From assembly GCF_007565055.1 (NCBI RefSeq), contig NC_044557.1, positions 65,787,095 to 65,851,094 of the forward strand: 64,000 bases of DNA, written 5' to 3'. Every line of letters begins with the position of its first letter. Position 1 is the first letter of the stretch. Both the position numbers and the translations under genes were made by a program. This document shows, in pieces, positions 11,436 through 22,108 of this stretch. The stretch comes from Rhinopithecus roxellana. Taxonomy: Eukaryota > Chordata > Mammalia > Primates > Cercopithecidae. The notes under the pieces are model-generated. The model had not been told where the DNA came from. It did not search any database and worked only from the letters and a program-made list of their open reading frames with translations.

Positions 11436-13084
11436 TTCATCAAGGAGTGAATGAGAAATCCCTTTCTGATGATCAGAATCATATTCGACCCAAGCAAAAC
11501 CCAAAAAGTACAGTCTAATTGTTTTTATAAGCCTTGTCTGGATATAAAAAATCCTCTGATACTTTGTATTTATGTAGAGTTCAAAAGTTTTCTGATGACA
11601 AATGGCATCTCTTCATAGAATGCCAGAATAATTTTGGCAAGTAGTCACAGTTTTAGGCAACTAAAAATACAGTGAGCATGTAGAATGTAAAATTGTTTTC
11701 CTCTTGCTGTTAGCTAGGCCATTTTCTACATAATTGAAAAAGAAGCAAAAGAGAAATCTTAGAACTGGCTGAAAAACTAGGTACTGGAACCTCTGTTTAA
11801 AAGGCTACAATTCTAAGAGGCATCAATAGGAAAGATAAGAAGAATCCTTCAATGGTCTTCCTTCAAGTCTAAGTTTCTGTTTATAAGGGCTCCCCATTGG
11901 TGAGCTTCACTCCAACCAACATGCTGAGTTTGGCTTGCCTTGTAATTTCACAGAGCTCTTTAGGACAAAGGTTTTAAAACAATATTTTTGGACAATCCTG
12001 GCAAGACATTGAGCAAATTTAAAAAAAAATGTAAAAACCACCAGTCTCCTGGCTTCTTAACGTTAACAGTATGGAAAAAATAAATTCTAAATAGGAAGAA
12101 GTGAGGATATTACAGGTCTGATGGGCTCTCAAAATATTAGAAAATTCAAGACTATTCTCAGAATGTGCGGTTCTTTAACTGGGATTTAAGATAGGAATGC
12201 AGCAAAGCTTTAGAAGGAAGCCACACAATTCTCTGAATATGGCAGAGGCTGACAACCACCCAGTGGCAGCACCACTGAAACAATTATATAGGGGATGCCG
12301 ACTGAGCCGACTGAGGAGGAAAATTCTGGAAAGACTCCTAAGTTTGCCTTCCAGAGTCCTAGGATGAAAACTGAATGCACTAGCTTATTTATTGACCTAC
12401 ATGGGGCCAGTTAGCCCTGTACATTTAAATTTCCTTTTGATCAACTGTCAAAAGGAAACAATGCAAATGTTACAATTATCCTGAACAAAATGTCATTTAC
12501 TTGTCATGAAACTTCTATATCCAGTCAACTGTTTCTTTGTTCTGATCTCAAAGAATACGGGAAGAACAAAATACCTTTTGGAAGTAGCACAGAACCTATG
12601 CTCTATTCTAACTTCCATCCGGGCCCAGTCCCAACCTTTATATAGAAGCTGGAATATGCTATTATTACTGGCAGTATTTGTTACTATCAGTGCCAAGCTT
12701 CCTATCCATTGAGCCCTCCCAGCTTCCACTGGCCTTTTGTACCAGGGCCCTGATGGGGTCGAAAGCTGTGTCCATAAATGAAACATTGTTATTGCTATTT
12801 TCTCAGGTTAACAACAGCTTCCAGCATTACAAAGAAAACCACCATACTGGGGTACAAATACACACAGATCCTGCCTTCCCTTAATAACAACTGTAGATCT
12901 ATCCTTATTACTTTATACTAATCTTTAAATTTTATTTTATTTTATTTTTTTTTGCTGAACCAGTGCTCCCAGCACCTCTTCAATAAAATGTGTTCAATAA
13001 ATTCACAAATCTCCTCGGGAATTTTGTTTAGCTCAACAATAAGACAAGCTGAAAATGGCAAAGAATTGAGTGACTACTATTTCT
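11436..13084. other. Unassigned DNA
   Basis: No repeat family or exon recognised. An (TTTTA)n/T-rich tract lies at 12927-12953. Short overlapping frames at 12493-12884 occur on both strands and resemble nothing known to me. Confidence 0.45.
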
Positions 13085-13265
13085 TCCAGCAGTGTGGAAG
13101 TCTTTTCTATTAACTCTTTTACTTCATCTTGACAATAACATTATGAATCAAGAAACAGTATTCCCATCTTACAGGTGATAAAACTAAAGGTAATTAAATT
13201 GACCAAAGTGGCAAAGGCAGAATGAAGTAAATCTGGCAGAAAAAGTAAAATCTGAATCCAGATCT
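13085..13265 (-). repeat. MIR
   Basis: ACTTCATCTTGACAATAACA, TATTCCCATCTTACAGGTGA and a diverged GACCAAAGTGGCAAAGGCAG follow the antisense MIR core in order. Confidence 0.65.
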
Positions 13266-14191
13266 GTCTGATGCGAAAAAATTGCTTTTCTGAGTGTCCC
13301 ACATTTGGTTGGCAGGCAAACAGAGGCCATCATTCATTCTGTACAAACTAACAACCAACCACACACCATACTGAAGAGGAATCTGGATGCTATCGTCCTC
13401 CAGAGTAATTACATAGTGGACTATATTTCTGTAACATGATAGGGAATCTTTTCCATGAGGCAATTATATAGGCATCATTTCATTTCCCTCTTCTTTCTTT
13501 GTGAAGTGTCCCAAAGTAGATACCACCACAACTGACCCAGGTTGCAGAATTTGATACGTATGTCCCACCCTGCAGTGATTCCTCCAGACCCACAGGTCAC
13601 CACTGTCTTCAAATGGCAATTCCAAAATGGCAATCATAGGACAATTTGCATCCATCTGTTGTCATCCTCTGAGCAGAAGGTTGGGTCTCACAGTTAACGT
13701 AGTACAAGTAGGGATGCTCCTGCACCTCCAGTGTGCACAGCACAATATGCCAGGGGATCTTGAGGAAGAGCTCTTTGTCTGGAAGGCCTGTCCTTCGGCA
13801 TCTTCCAGTCTAGTTTGTCCACACATGAAGCAGCCTGAGGACTTGTGGAGGATGTGTGAGGAAACCCAAATGGACAGAGGGTACAGCCTCAACAGAAGCA
13901 TCCTTGAACAATCCAGTTAGATCTGGTCTGCCTTAGAATGTGGGTAAATGGAGAGTGAGATCATCTTTGGGATGTGTGTTGCCACCATCCCTGCAGTAGC
14001 TCAAGAGCAAAGGGTCATTCGGAATTGGATAGAAATCGTGTTGGGCGTCCAGTTAACTCAGACTTCCCACAACCTCTGGGCCTAAGTGGCAGGATATCCT
14101 GTGGCAGTAATTCAGTCCAGTTCAGTCCTCTCAGTACCTTCCATCTCTGTTAAAAGATGGTAATCAGACACTCAATTCCCTTGACTTAAAG
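13266..14191. other. Unassigned DNA with clustered short frames on both strands
   Basis: Several 60-97-codon frames lie end to end, mostly on the minus strand (13194-13463, 13464-13655, 13662-13901), with one overlapping on plus (13627-13920). This could be a decayed retrocopy, but I do not recognise a product and no poly(A) tail or target duplication is visible. Confidence 0.3.
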
Positions 14192-14425
14192 CAGGGGTCT
14201 GTGAACTTTTTCTGTAAAGGGTCGGATACTAAACATTTTAGGCCTTGCAGGTCATACCATCTCTGTCTCAAGTACTCAACTCTGCCACTGTAGCACAAAA
14301 GCAGCTACAGACAATACATAAGTAAATAGGCATGGCTATCTTTCAATAAAACTTTATTTTTTAAAAAAGAAAACAGGAGGCAGGCTGGATTTGGCCCACA
14401 GGCCATAGTTTTCTCACATCTGACT
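14192..14425 (+). mobile_element. hAT-type MITE (MER-like)
   Basis: It starts CAGGGGTCTGTGAACTTTTT and ends with the inverted counterpart GGCCATAGTTTTCTCACATC. The body contains GCCTTGCAGGTCATA, CTACTCAACTCTGCC and TTTCAATAAAACTTTATTTT, the familiar non-autonomous hAT text with imperfect terminal inverted repeats. The exact family name is not asserted. Confidence 0.75.
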
Positions 14426-15423
14426 TAGAGGATTTAGATAGCAAGGCCAAAAGATGTTACCTGAAGACTTGTCCCTTATGACTTTTGTTGCTAGAATCAA
14501 AGTTCATTGAAAATATTTAGAGGAGAGAAGACAATTGTGGGCTTTTGGAAGGTAGAGAAAAGCACTGAGTCAGAGTGATACAATATTGCCATGGTTCATA
14601 GGTTCCCATGACCCATACCTCCAGCACTCAAGATACTGGGGAAGACAGCAGGACTTCAGAGAAGAACAGCTTCATAGTCCACCCAAGAAGACTGGACTCT
14701 GGCGGCAGGGTTTCCATCTTTGGTAATAAATTCCACATCTAAATGGGGCAAGTTAGCAAAGAAACACTCCCAGAGATTGTGGGAACTTAGGCAATAAGCC
14801 TCTCAGCTAAAACATCTTCAACATTCCTCAGTGTTTTAGTCTTCATGAGACTTCTAGAATCTTCCCATGATTTGGGGTTAGAGGGTTGTGAGGTATCAAG
14901 ATGAAGAAAGATCAAGTAACATTGAGTTTGGAGTCACATTTAACTAGATTTTGTAGCATCCTGCATAGTGTTAACTCATGTGCTACATGTCCCATAGAGC
15001 TTCTACTCCAGATAAAAGCTTGCTCTCAGTTTTTTTCAGGGAAAACAGAAAGATGGATATGCGTGTGGGTCATTTGGAATCTTTGAATAGATCGATTTTT
15101 AACCATTAAGTAAGTAAAATCATAAAGCAAGATGGCTCAGTCGTATAATTTCCTTTCAACCACTATTTGCTATTTATAAAAATGTTATTTAGCAAACAGA
15201 CTTCTCATACCCTAAATTAGGAGCATCCTGGCTTAACAGTTCAGCAGGTATAAGGTGTTTCCTACCAGAGAGTGCTATAATCACCTTGCCTCCCCTTTAA
15301 AATCACTGTTGTGCATAGAGTCACTGATGAAATATTCATAGACAAATCTAAAGACAGACAATGTAGTTGCTCTTTCAGAGGATAAATGACCACACAAGAA
15401 ATAGGTTAAAGCTACTACCATAT
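14426..15423. other. Unassigned DNA
   Basis: No repeat, RNA gene or exon recognised. Confidence 0.45.
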
Positions 15424-15935
15424 TAGTGTATTTGTTTCCTGTGGCTGCTGTTACAATATTACCATAAACTTCCTGGCTGAAAACAACAAAAATTTATTCT
15501 CTCACAGTTCTGGAGGCTAAAAGACCAAAAATCAGTACTACTGGGCCAAAGACATGATGTTGGAGCTCCCTCCAAAAACTCCAGGGGAGAAGCCCTTCCC
15601 TGCCTATTTCAGATTCTGGTGGCTGTCAGCATTCATTGGCTTATGGCTGCGTCACTACAGTCTCAGCCTCTGTGTCACATTGTCTTTTCCTCATCTGTCC
15701 ATTTGTCCATGTCAAATCTCCCTCTGCCTTTTTCTTATACAGACACTTGTGATTGTATTTTGGGCCCACCCACATAATCCAGGATTATCTCTCCATCTCA
15801 AGATCCTTAATTTAATCGCTTCTGCGAAGTCCCTTTTTCCACATAAGGAAGTATTTATAAGTACCAAGGATGAGGATCTGACATTTTTGGGAACTATTAT
15901 TCAATCTACTATAACTATCCAAAGCCACAAGTCCC
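15424..15935 (-). mobile_element. Old ERVL-MaLR-like LTR, antisense
   Basis: The plus strand begins TGTTTCCTGTGGCTGCTGTT and continues ATTTATTCTCTCACAGTTCT, the reverse complement of a MaLR-type LTR 3' end with its AATAAAT poly(A) region. The remaining body (GGGCCCACCCACATAATCCA) is consistent. A similar copy lies at 31056-31425. Confidence 0.65.
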
Positions 15936-16419
15936 TGAACAAATAGTATGTGAGATCATGTCTTTCGCTTTGTTTCTGCAATTATGTGAATTTGAGACAC
16001 CTCCCAATAGCTAGAGACTTCTCAAAGATATAGATAGATACATATCCATAAATCAGCACTACATTGCACAACCTCAGGGATTCACACTGCATTCTGTGGG
16101 AAAGGCATGTCCTGGAATTGTGCGATGTGATGGTTCCAAGTTATTACATCAGATAGAAACAGTTTTCTGTCTTAGACCAAAACACACAGAGTTGTTAGGA
16201 AAGGAAGATTTTCCTTAAAATTAGTCTCTACGACCAAGAATATACTCCCCCAATCATCTGCTTTCTCTTAACCCACAATCAACCACTGATTTTTCCTTTA
16301 ATCCTTAAGTAACTTTTTCTACCTCAATTGCCTTTGTAGATAGGTTAGCCACAAGGAAATGAGTTCTATACCGCCCTCAAAATGGACATGGGTCATTTCT
16401 AAAAAGGAGACAGTTTGTG
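15936..16419. other. Unassigned DNA
   Basis: Nothing recognised. A weak L2/MIR-like segment may begin near 16420 (GGTAGGTGCTGGGAATGCAC). Confidence 0.4.
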
Positions 16420-17093
16420 ATTTTGTAGGGGTGAGGCATTGTGGTAGGTGCTGGGAATGCACTATGTACGTGGAGGAGATTAAAAGTAAGTAGACAATTT
16501 CAATGTAACATAGCAATTAAGCATGCAAACACTTAGCATCTTCACTCTGTCCAGGCCACCTTGGGCCATTTCTCACCTTGATCCCTGCCCTGTCTCCTTA
16601 CAGCTCTCTACTTCTGCACTTGCCCCCATTCAGTCTATTCTCCATAACACAGCCAGAACAACCCTGTTAAAACATGAGGCAGACCATGTCATGACCTCTG
16701 CATGGAAGGAACCCTCCAGGGACTTCCCATCTCACGTGGAATAAAAGCCTAAATCTTGCAAGGCCAAGGCTCTGCCCAGCTTGCCAGCCCTGCTCTTGAT
16801 TACTTCACTGATTCAGTGCTTCCTCTCCCGGTCACTCATTCACCTAAAACTAAAACAGATGCACAATCCCTCTAGGCTTTTGCACTTACTGTTCCCTGTG
16901 CTCGGTAAACCCTTACCCCATAATCTGCAGTTCTCATTCTCTCACCTATTTGGGGTCTTTACTCTGCATTGTATTCTCAGTGATGCGTTCTCTGATGACT
17001 GAAGTTAAAATCACAATGTATTCCCTGGCGCTCCCTAATTTCCTTCTCTCTTTTTTTTGGTCCATAATATTTATCACCACAAACTTATATAAC

Positions 17094-17398
17094 TTTTTTT
17101 TTTTTTTTTTTTTTTTGAGACGGAGTCTCGCTCTGTCACTCAGGCTGGAGTGCAGTGGCCAGATCTCAGCTCACTGCAAGCTCCGCCTCCCGGGTTTACG
17201 CCATTCTCCTGCCTCAGCCTCCCGAGTAGCTGGGACTACAGGCGCCCGCCACCTTGCCCGGCTAGTTTTTTGTATTTTTTAGTAGAGACGGGGTTTCACC
17301 GTGTTAGCCAGGATGGTCTCGATCTCCTGACCTCGTGATCCGCCCGTCTCGGCCTCCCAAAGTGCTGGGATTACAGGCTTGAGCCACCGCGCCCGGCC
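17094..17398 (-). mobile_element. AluYRa-like element
   Basis: Nearly undiverged antisense Alu with a T20 tail, the CTCAAGCC 5' variant, CTAGCCGGGC and GTAAACCCGGGAGG. These are diagnostic of cercopithecid AluYR subfamilies. Short flanking ATAACTT at 17089-17095 and 17400-17406 is the probable target duplication. Confidence 0.92.
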
Positions 17399-17406
17399 AA
17401 TAACTT

Positions 17407-17565
17407 ATTTTTTTTAAGAGACAGAGTCTCATTCTGTCACCAAGGCTGACGTGCAGTGGCACAATCAAAGCTCACTGCAGCCTCAAATTCCTGGGCTCAA
17501 GCCATCCTCTAGTCTCAGCCTCCCAGGTAGCTGGGATTATAGCTCAAGCCACCATGACCAGCTTC
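17407..17565 (-). mobile_element. Partial old Alu (AluJ or free left monomer)
   Basis: A single-monomer-length antisense Alu (GACAGAGTCTCATTCTGTCA to CCACCATGACCAGC) at clearly higher divergence than the adjoining AluYRa-like copy. Confidence 0.8.
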
Positions 17566-17716
17566 TTACTCATTTTTTAAACGATCTGTGTCTCCTAGTT
17601 AGAATGTAAGTTTCATGAGAGCTGGGTTTTTTGATGATTTTGTCAACTGTCTGCTTTGTATAACCACCATCTAGAATGCTGGTACCTAATAAGTGATCAA
17701 TACATACTTGTAGTAT

Positions 17717-17800
17717 GGGTGGGTAGGGGGGCGGGTGGGTGGATAGAAGGATGGGTGGGTGGGTTGGTGGGGGGGTAGGTGAATGAATGAATGTGTATAC
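17717..17800 (+). repeat. G-rich simple repeat, (TGGG)n then (GAAT)n
   Basis: Dense runs of three to seven guanines separated by 1-2 bases at 17717-17739 and 17753-17775, then GAATGAATGAATG at 17791. It abuts the L2 3' end and may have grown from its tail. Confidence 0.9.
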
Positions 17801-19134
17801 ATGGTATTATAGGATTGCAGAGAGGAGGAGGGCACTTAATCTAGTCTGAGGTGATGGGTTTGAGGAAGACAAAGCGTTTAGTTAACCTTAGTCACAGCCT
17901 TCCTGGGCCAGTTAGACAATGAAAATGTCTCCTTCTCACCTTCATTCTTTATGATGATTTTACAGTGCTAATATTTTTTTCACAACCTATTTTCTAGATA
18001 GAATATTTGTTATCAAAGAAAGGCCAGCATATTTAGGTCTCATCTCTTTCTGGGAGAAAAATGAATAGCTGAATAACTTATCTTAAATTCAATAATTCCT
18101 TTAATATTTTGATAGAAAATAACTTACAAGGAACTTACAAAGAACCTGGTCTATGTATTACAAAAGGTTTTCATGATCACTACCCATCTCATTATACAGT
18201 GTTATAAAGACTCCACTATATTTTAAAAGTCTTGTTTTTATAAAGTTAACCCATATGGATGACATCCTGTAACATTTTGTGTAATTCTGGCATTAACTAC
18301 TTTGTTATAAAAGCTTTCCTGTGAATAATTCATGGAATGACTTTTATCTAGCTCAATCTCTGCCTCAGTGGGCACACTTAACCTAGGTTTTACATAAAAC
18401 TTTTTTTAAAAGAAGTAATTTAATTGTTGAGGAAATTTAATTTTAAAGAAGTAATTGTTGAGGAAATATCTTTTCTAGTACATTTTCCCATATGTGGCAT
18501 ACACACACACATACAAATTTAAAGTAATTCTTTAGGTTCTGAATTACTGAAACTGAACCTGACGAATACCCTAAACTGAAACATTGACAATATGTATGCT
18601 TTCATACAACTAAATAGCAAACATCCTATACAGCATCATTTGTTCTCATCCTTGATTCTTCAGACATTCAGCAATATTTTCTCTTTCTATTTCAACAGTA
18701 TTATGTTACTAATAAAGGCATTTGGCATTTTGTTTGTTATTATATCTATTTTTAAGTGTTATTTCCACCATTTTTAATAGCATCAGGAAGAACAAACATT
18801 TACCCAGTCACAGATTTACCCAGTCACAGAGTTTGTTGTTGTTGTTGTTGTTGTTGTTTTTAGGTAACAAGTCTCAAAAGAAGCTGCTAAATATTTACCA
18901 ATAAATTTTGCAAACTTTTAAAATACTGTTGAGAATCTTATGTTTTTAATCACCACAGGGTTGGGTTGGGGGAACTGCAGAGGTTTGTCTTCCTGTTTGG
19001 ATGTTGCGAGGTTCAATGAATTGCTGATCTCAATGCAGTCTCAATATCCTTGGGCTTATAAAATACGATTGATACTTGGGTGACATTCATTATCAAGGAT
19101 GGCAAAGATAATTCACATTTCAAATAACCTTCTT
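17801..19134. other. Unassigned AT-rich DNA with small local duplications
   Basis: No repeat family recognised. Two local duplications are visible: an imperfect one of about 26 bp (18410-18436 and 18443-18468) and a perfect 16-bp tandem copy (18799-18830). Confidence 0.45.
18832..18860 (+). repeat. (GTT)n microsatellite
   Basis: About nine uninterrupted GTT units directly after a 16-bp tandem duplication. Confidence 0.9.
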
Positions 19135-19147
19135 GAAAATGTTTTGG

Positions 19148-19430
19148 GCTGGGTGTGGTGGCTTACGCCTGTGATCCCAGTACTTTGGGAGGCCGAGGCG
19201 GGCAGATCACTTGTGGTCAGGAGTTCGTGGCCAGCCTGGCCAACATGGTGAAACCCCGTCTCCACTAAAAATACAAAAGTTAGCCAGGCGTAGTGGTGCA
19301 CGCCTGTCATCCCAGCTACTCGGGAGGCTGAGGCAGGAGAATCACTTGAACCTGGGAGGCAGAGGTTGCATGCACCACTGCACTCCAGCCTGGATGACAG
19401 AGCGAGACTCTGTTTCAAAAAAAAAAAAAA
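19148..19430 (+). mobile_element. AluS-like element with a right-monomer deletion
   Basis: Alu starting GCTGGGTGTGGTGGCTTACG, flanked by the perfect 13-bp duplication GAAAATGTTTTGG (19135-19147 and 19431-19443). About 16 bp are missing in the right monomer, where GAGGTTGCATGCACCACTG skips the usual GTGAGCCGAGAT part. Confidence 0.93.
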
Positions 19431-19443
19431 GAAAATGTTTTGG

Positions 19444-19939
19444 CCGCTTGTTAGCTCAGATGAGATTGTCATTGTTCTCAATCTCACGTTATGACTGACA
19501 AAGAGCACATAGGAATAACAGAAGTGTGGGGCTCTGCTGCCTTTGGGACTTGCTGTGCGCTTGCACCACTGTTATTTCCCTCATTTGCATTTTTGGAGAG
19601 GAATAATTTTCAGTAGCTTGTCCATTCTGTCAGAGTAAGGAAGAGAATAAAATTGATAAATTCATGTCACGTGCTGAGTGAAGGGCAACATGAGACAATA
19701 TGCAGGAAGTGAGGAAGTAAGCTGAGGGCACTTCAACCCTCTGAAAAGTGCAAAGTCCCTCCATCCTCAGCTGACCTGGCTTGGGTGTACATGATGTGGG
19801 GTTGTATGACATAAAACAGACATGGCACGGCTGCCTCAATCCACATTTTCAGTATTGGTAAAGTTTAATTTCTTCATTATTTTTAGAAAAAAATTAAATA
19901 GTGTTATTTTGCAAGCAATCGATTCTCCTGTACACCCTA
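19444..19939. other. Unassigned DNA
   Basis: Nothing recognised beyond short chance frames. Confidence 0.4.
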
Positions 19940-20102
19940 CATGTATAGGCCACTGGTCTAGTGGAAGAGCATAAACCCTGGGCTTGCCAAGGCTGTATGG
20001 GCTAACGAGAGGGAAATTCCTCATAAGGTTGCCATGAGGATCAAATAAGAATGGTCTATAAATCATGAAAAGCCATGCCAATGTCAGATATGATTATTAC
20101 TG
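19940..20102 (+). repeat. MIR-like fragment
   Basis: GGTCTAGTGGAAGAGCATAA, CTCATAAGGTTGCCATGAGG and ATCAAATAAGAATGG follow the sense MIR layout. A middle portion is missing. Confidence 0.55.
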
Positions 20103-21937
20103 CTTAGGAAGATCTATCTGTGCCATTGGATTATCTTCACCTAGGTTCATTACCTTGCATGTACCCACTCTCAAATCCATCTCCAATTCACTGGTGAATC
20201 AGAATTGTAATAGTCTGATAAGTGAAACTTATCAAAGGGCATTTGAAATTCTGAGTAGGTCATTGTTGCTTTGTCCCCCGCCCCACCCCCTCCATTTTTA
20301 GACTTCTATATATTATTTTGAAGAAAAACTGGGATCATGAGACAGACTTGCTTTTCCCTAAAAGGCTGTTTACTGTGCGAGCTCCTCCTCACCTTTCCCA
20401 TGAACCCACAGTTACTTGTGGCCCCTAAGAATCACCTGCTCAGGGCTCCTTGCCTGTGACCCCAGCATCTTCCCTTCTGCCCAGGGTCATTTCAGTGCAG
20501 CAGCCTAAATCAGAACCACCCTGTGCTCCCTCTGACCTCATCTAGACTATTCTAGATCTCAATGGCTCCTATCACTTCAGGGCGAGGCCATAGGAACCCT
20601 AGTTCTCATTAGGAAATCCAAATTCCCCATGCCCCCAGAGGCATGGAAACTCTGCATTGGCTGCTGCTGTTAGCTGCTGCTGTTCCCACGAAGCAGCCAT
20701 GATTCATAGAGCAGCTCTTTTCTTAGTAACAATGAAAACATTCTCCTTTGTGTTTTGCCAGTGCAGATAAAGGCCTCTTAAGCAAACCAAACATGCCTCT
20801 GGGTTTTGCCTGGACTGTGCCATCAGCTTGACTCTTGGAGAGAAAAAGAGAAGACAGTAAGGAATGAGCATCTATGGAGTGCTTCCTATATACCAGCCTT
20901 TGTGGTCTGGTCTGCATTTTAACTTACATTATATCTGACTTATATGTTTCCAATCCTGTCACAAAGGAATGCAAATCCTCTTTTCTCTGTCTCCACCCGG
21001 GGAAAGAAACAACTCCCTCTCTCCCACTTTCTCTCTTTCTGCCCATAAATCCATGGGACCTTCTCCTTGAGGCCTCTAACAGCCCAACCATTCTGCCCAA
21101 GGCAGGGAACTTAGACCTACACACCAGATGGAGCATTCGAACCTCTTCCTCTCCCATCAGAAATACATGGCATTTGATTCTCCCCATCTTGGCTTCTAAA
21201 ATAATTGTTTTCATTGCTTCTCAGGCACATAGCAAGGTTGGACAATCAAAAATTATTTCTTCTTTATAACGACAGTAACATGTTAGAATCTGTGCATGGC
21301 TGACCAATTCTGTTGAATTTATAGTCTTATTTACCGCAAAAATAAAATCTAACACAGCCCCAAGGAGCTAGAGGTAGTTATTGCATCAAACCTGAAATAT
21401 GAGAACTAGGTTATATTTATTTTTTTAAGCAAACACCTGATTTCAGAGACTTACTCAATAATATATGTTTGAGATTAATGAAAATATTTCCTCATATAAA
21501 CAGTGAAAATGCCAACATAAATATTGTGGGCTTTGCCCTCCAGTTTTCTTGTGGAGTGGACGACTGCCATCTTGCCACCCCTGAGAAACTACTCGCAGCA
21601 GTGATCTGAATAGATGGTGACTCATTATTCACCTGCCAGGTCTGAAATTACCATGTCAGCCCCTGTCTGTCTACCGGGCAAGTCCTTCCCAGTTATTTTT
21701 GGAAAAGTACCCACAGTAGAAGCAGCTCTAGAACATTTCTTATATTGTGACCATGTTTAAGTATGATTGAAAATGGATACATGAAGCTTTCAGCCACACC
21801 CTGAGCCTGGATCTGGAGAGGCTATGAAGTTCATGGCAGCTTGCTTTTAAGGTGTAGCCCTTCTTCCTGAGCCACAGCTTCCCCTTCTGGAAACCTGCCT
21901 GGGCCTCAGTTTCCTCATATGATGGAGTCAGACTAGA
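20103..21937. other. Unassigned DNA
   Basis: A short MIR-like piece may be present near 20860-20950. The frames at 20874-21269 (plus, 131 codons) and 20924-21214 (minus, 96 codons) overlap each other and resemble no protein I know. Confidence 0.4.
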
Positions 21938-22108
21938 CCACTGAGTCTCAAATTTTAATGTGTACACAGATCACCTGGGGATCTTGGTAAACTTCAGACT
22001 CTTACTCAATAGATTTTGGGCGAGACCTAAAAGCCTCCACTTCTAGCAAGCTCTCAGGCGATAACAGTGCTACGGATCCACAGACAGACTTTGAGCGCCA
22101 AGAGGCTA
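21938..22108 (+). mobile_element. MER5A-like hAT-Charlie MITE
   Basis: TGAGTCTCAAATTTTAATGT, AGATCACCTGGGGATCTTGG and an end with GACTTTGAGCGCCAAGAGG follow the MER5-type layout. Terminal repeats are decayed. Confidence 0.7.

Larger units (their letters stand above)
16540..17700 (+). mobile_element. L2 LINE fragment interrupted by two Alus
   Basis: CAGTCTATTCTCCATAACAC, CAGACCATGTCATGACCTCT and GGCTTTTGCACTTACTGTTC are sense L2 ORF2/3' text. After the Alus the L2 resumes at about 17570, with GAATGTAAGTTTCATGAGAG and the 3' end at about 17700. The Alu insertions account for 17094-17398 and 17407-17565. Confidence 0.85.
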
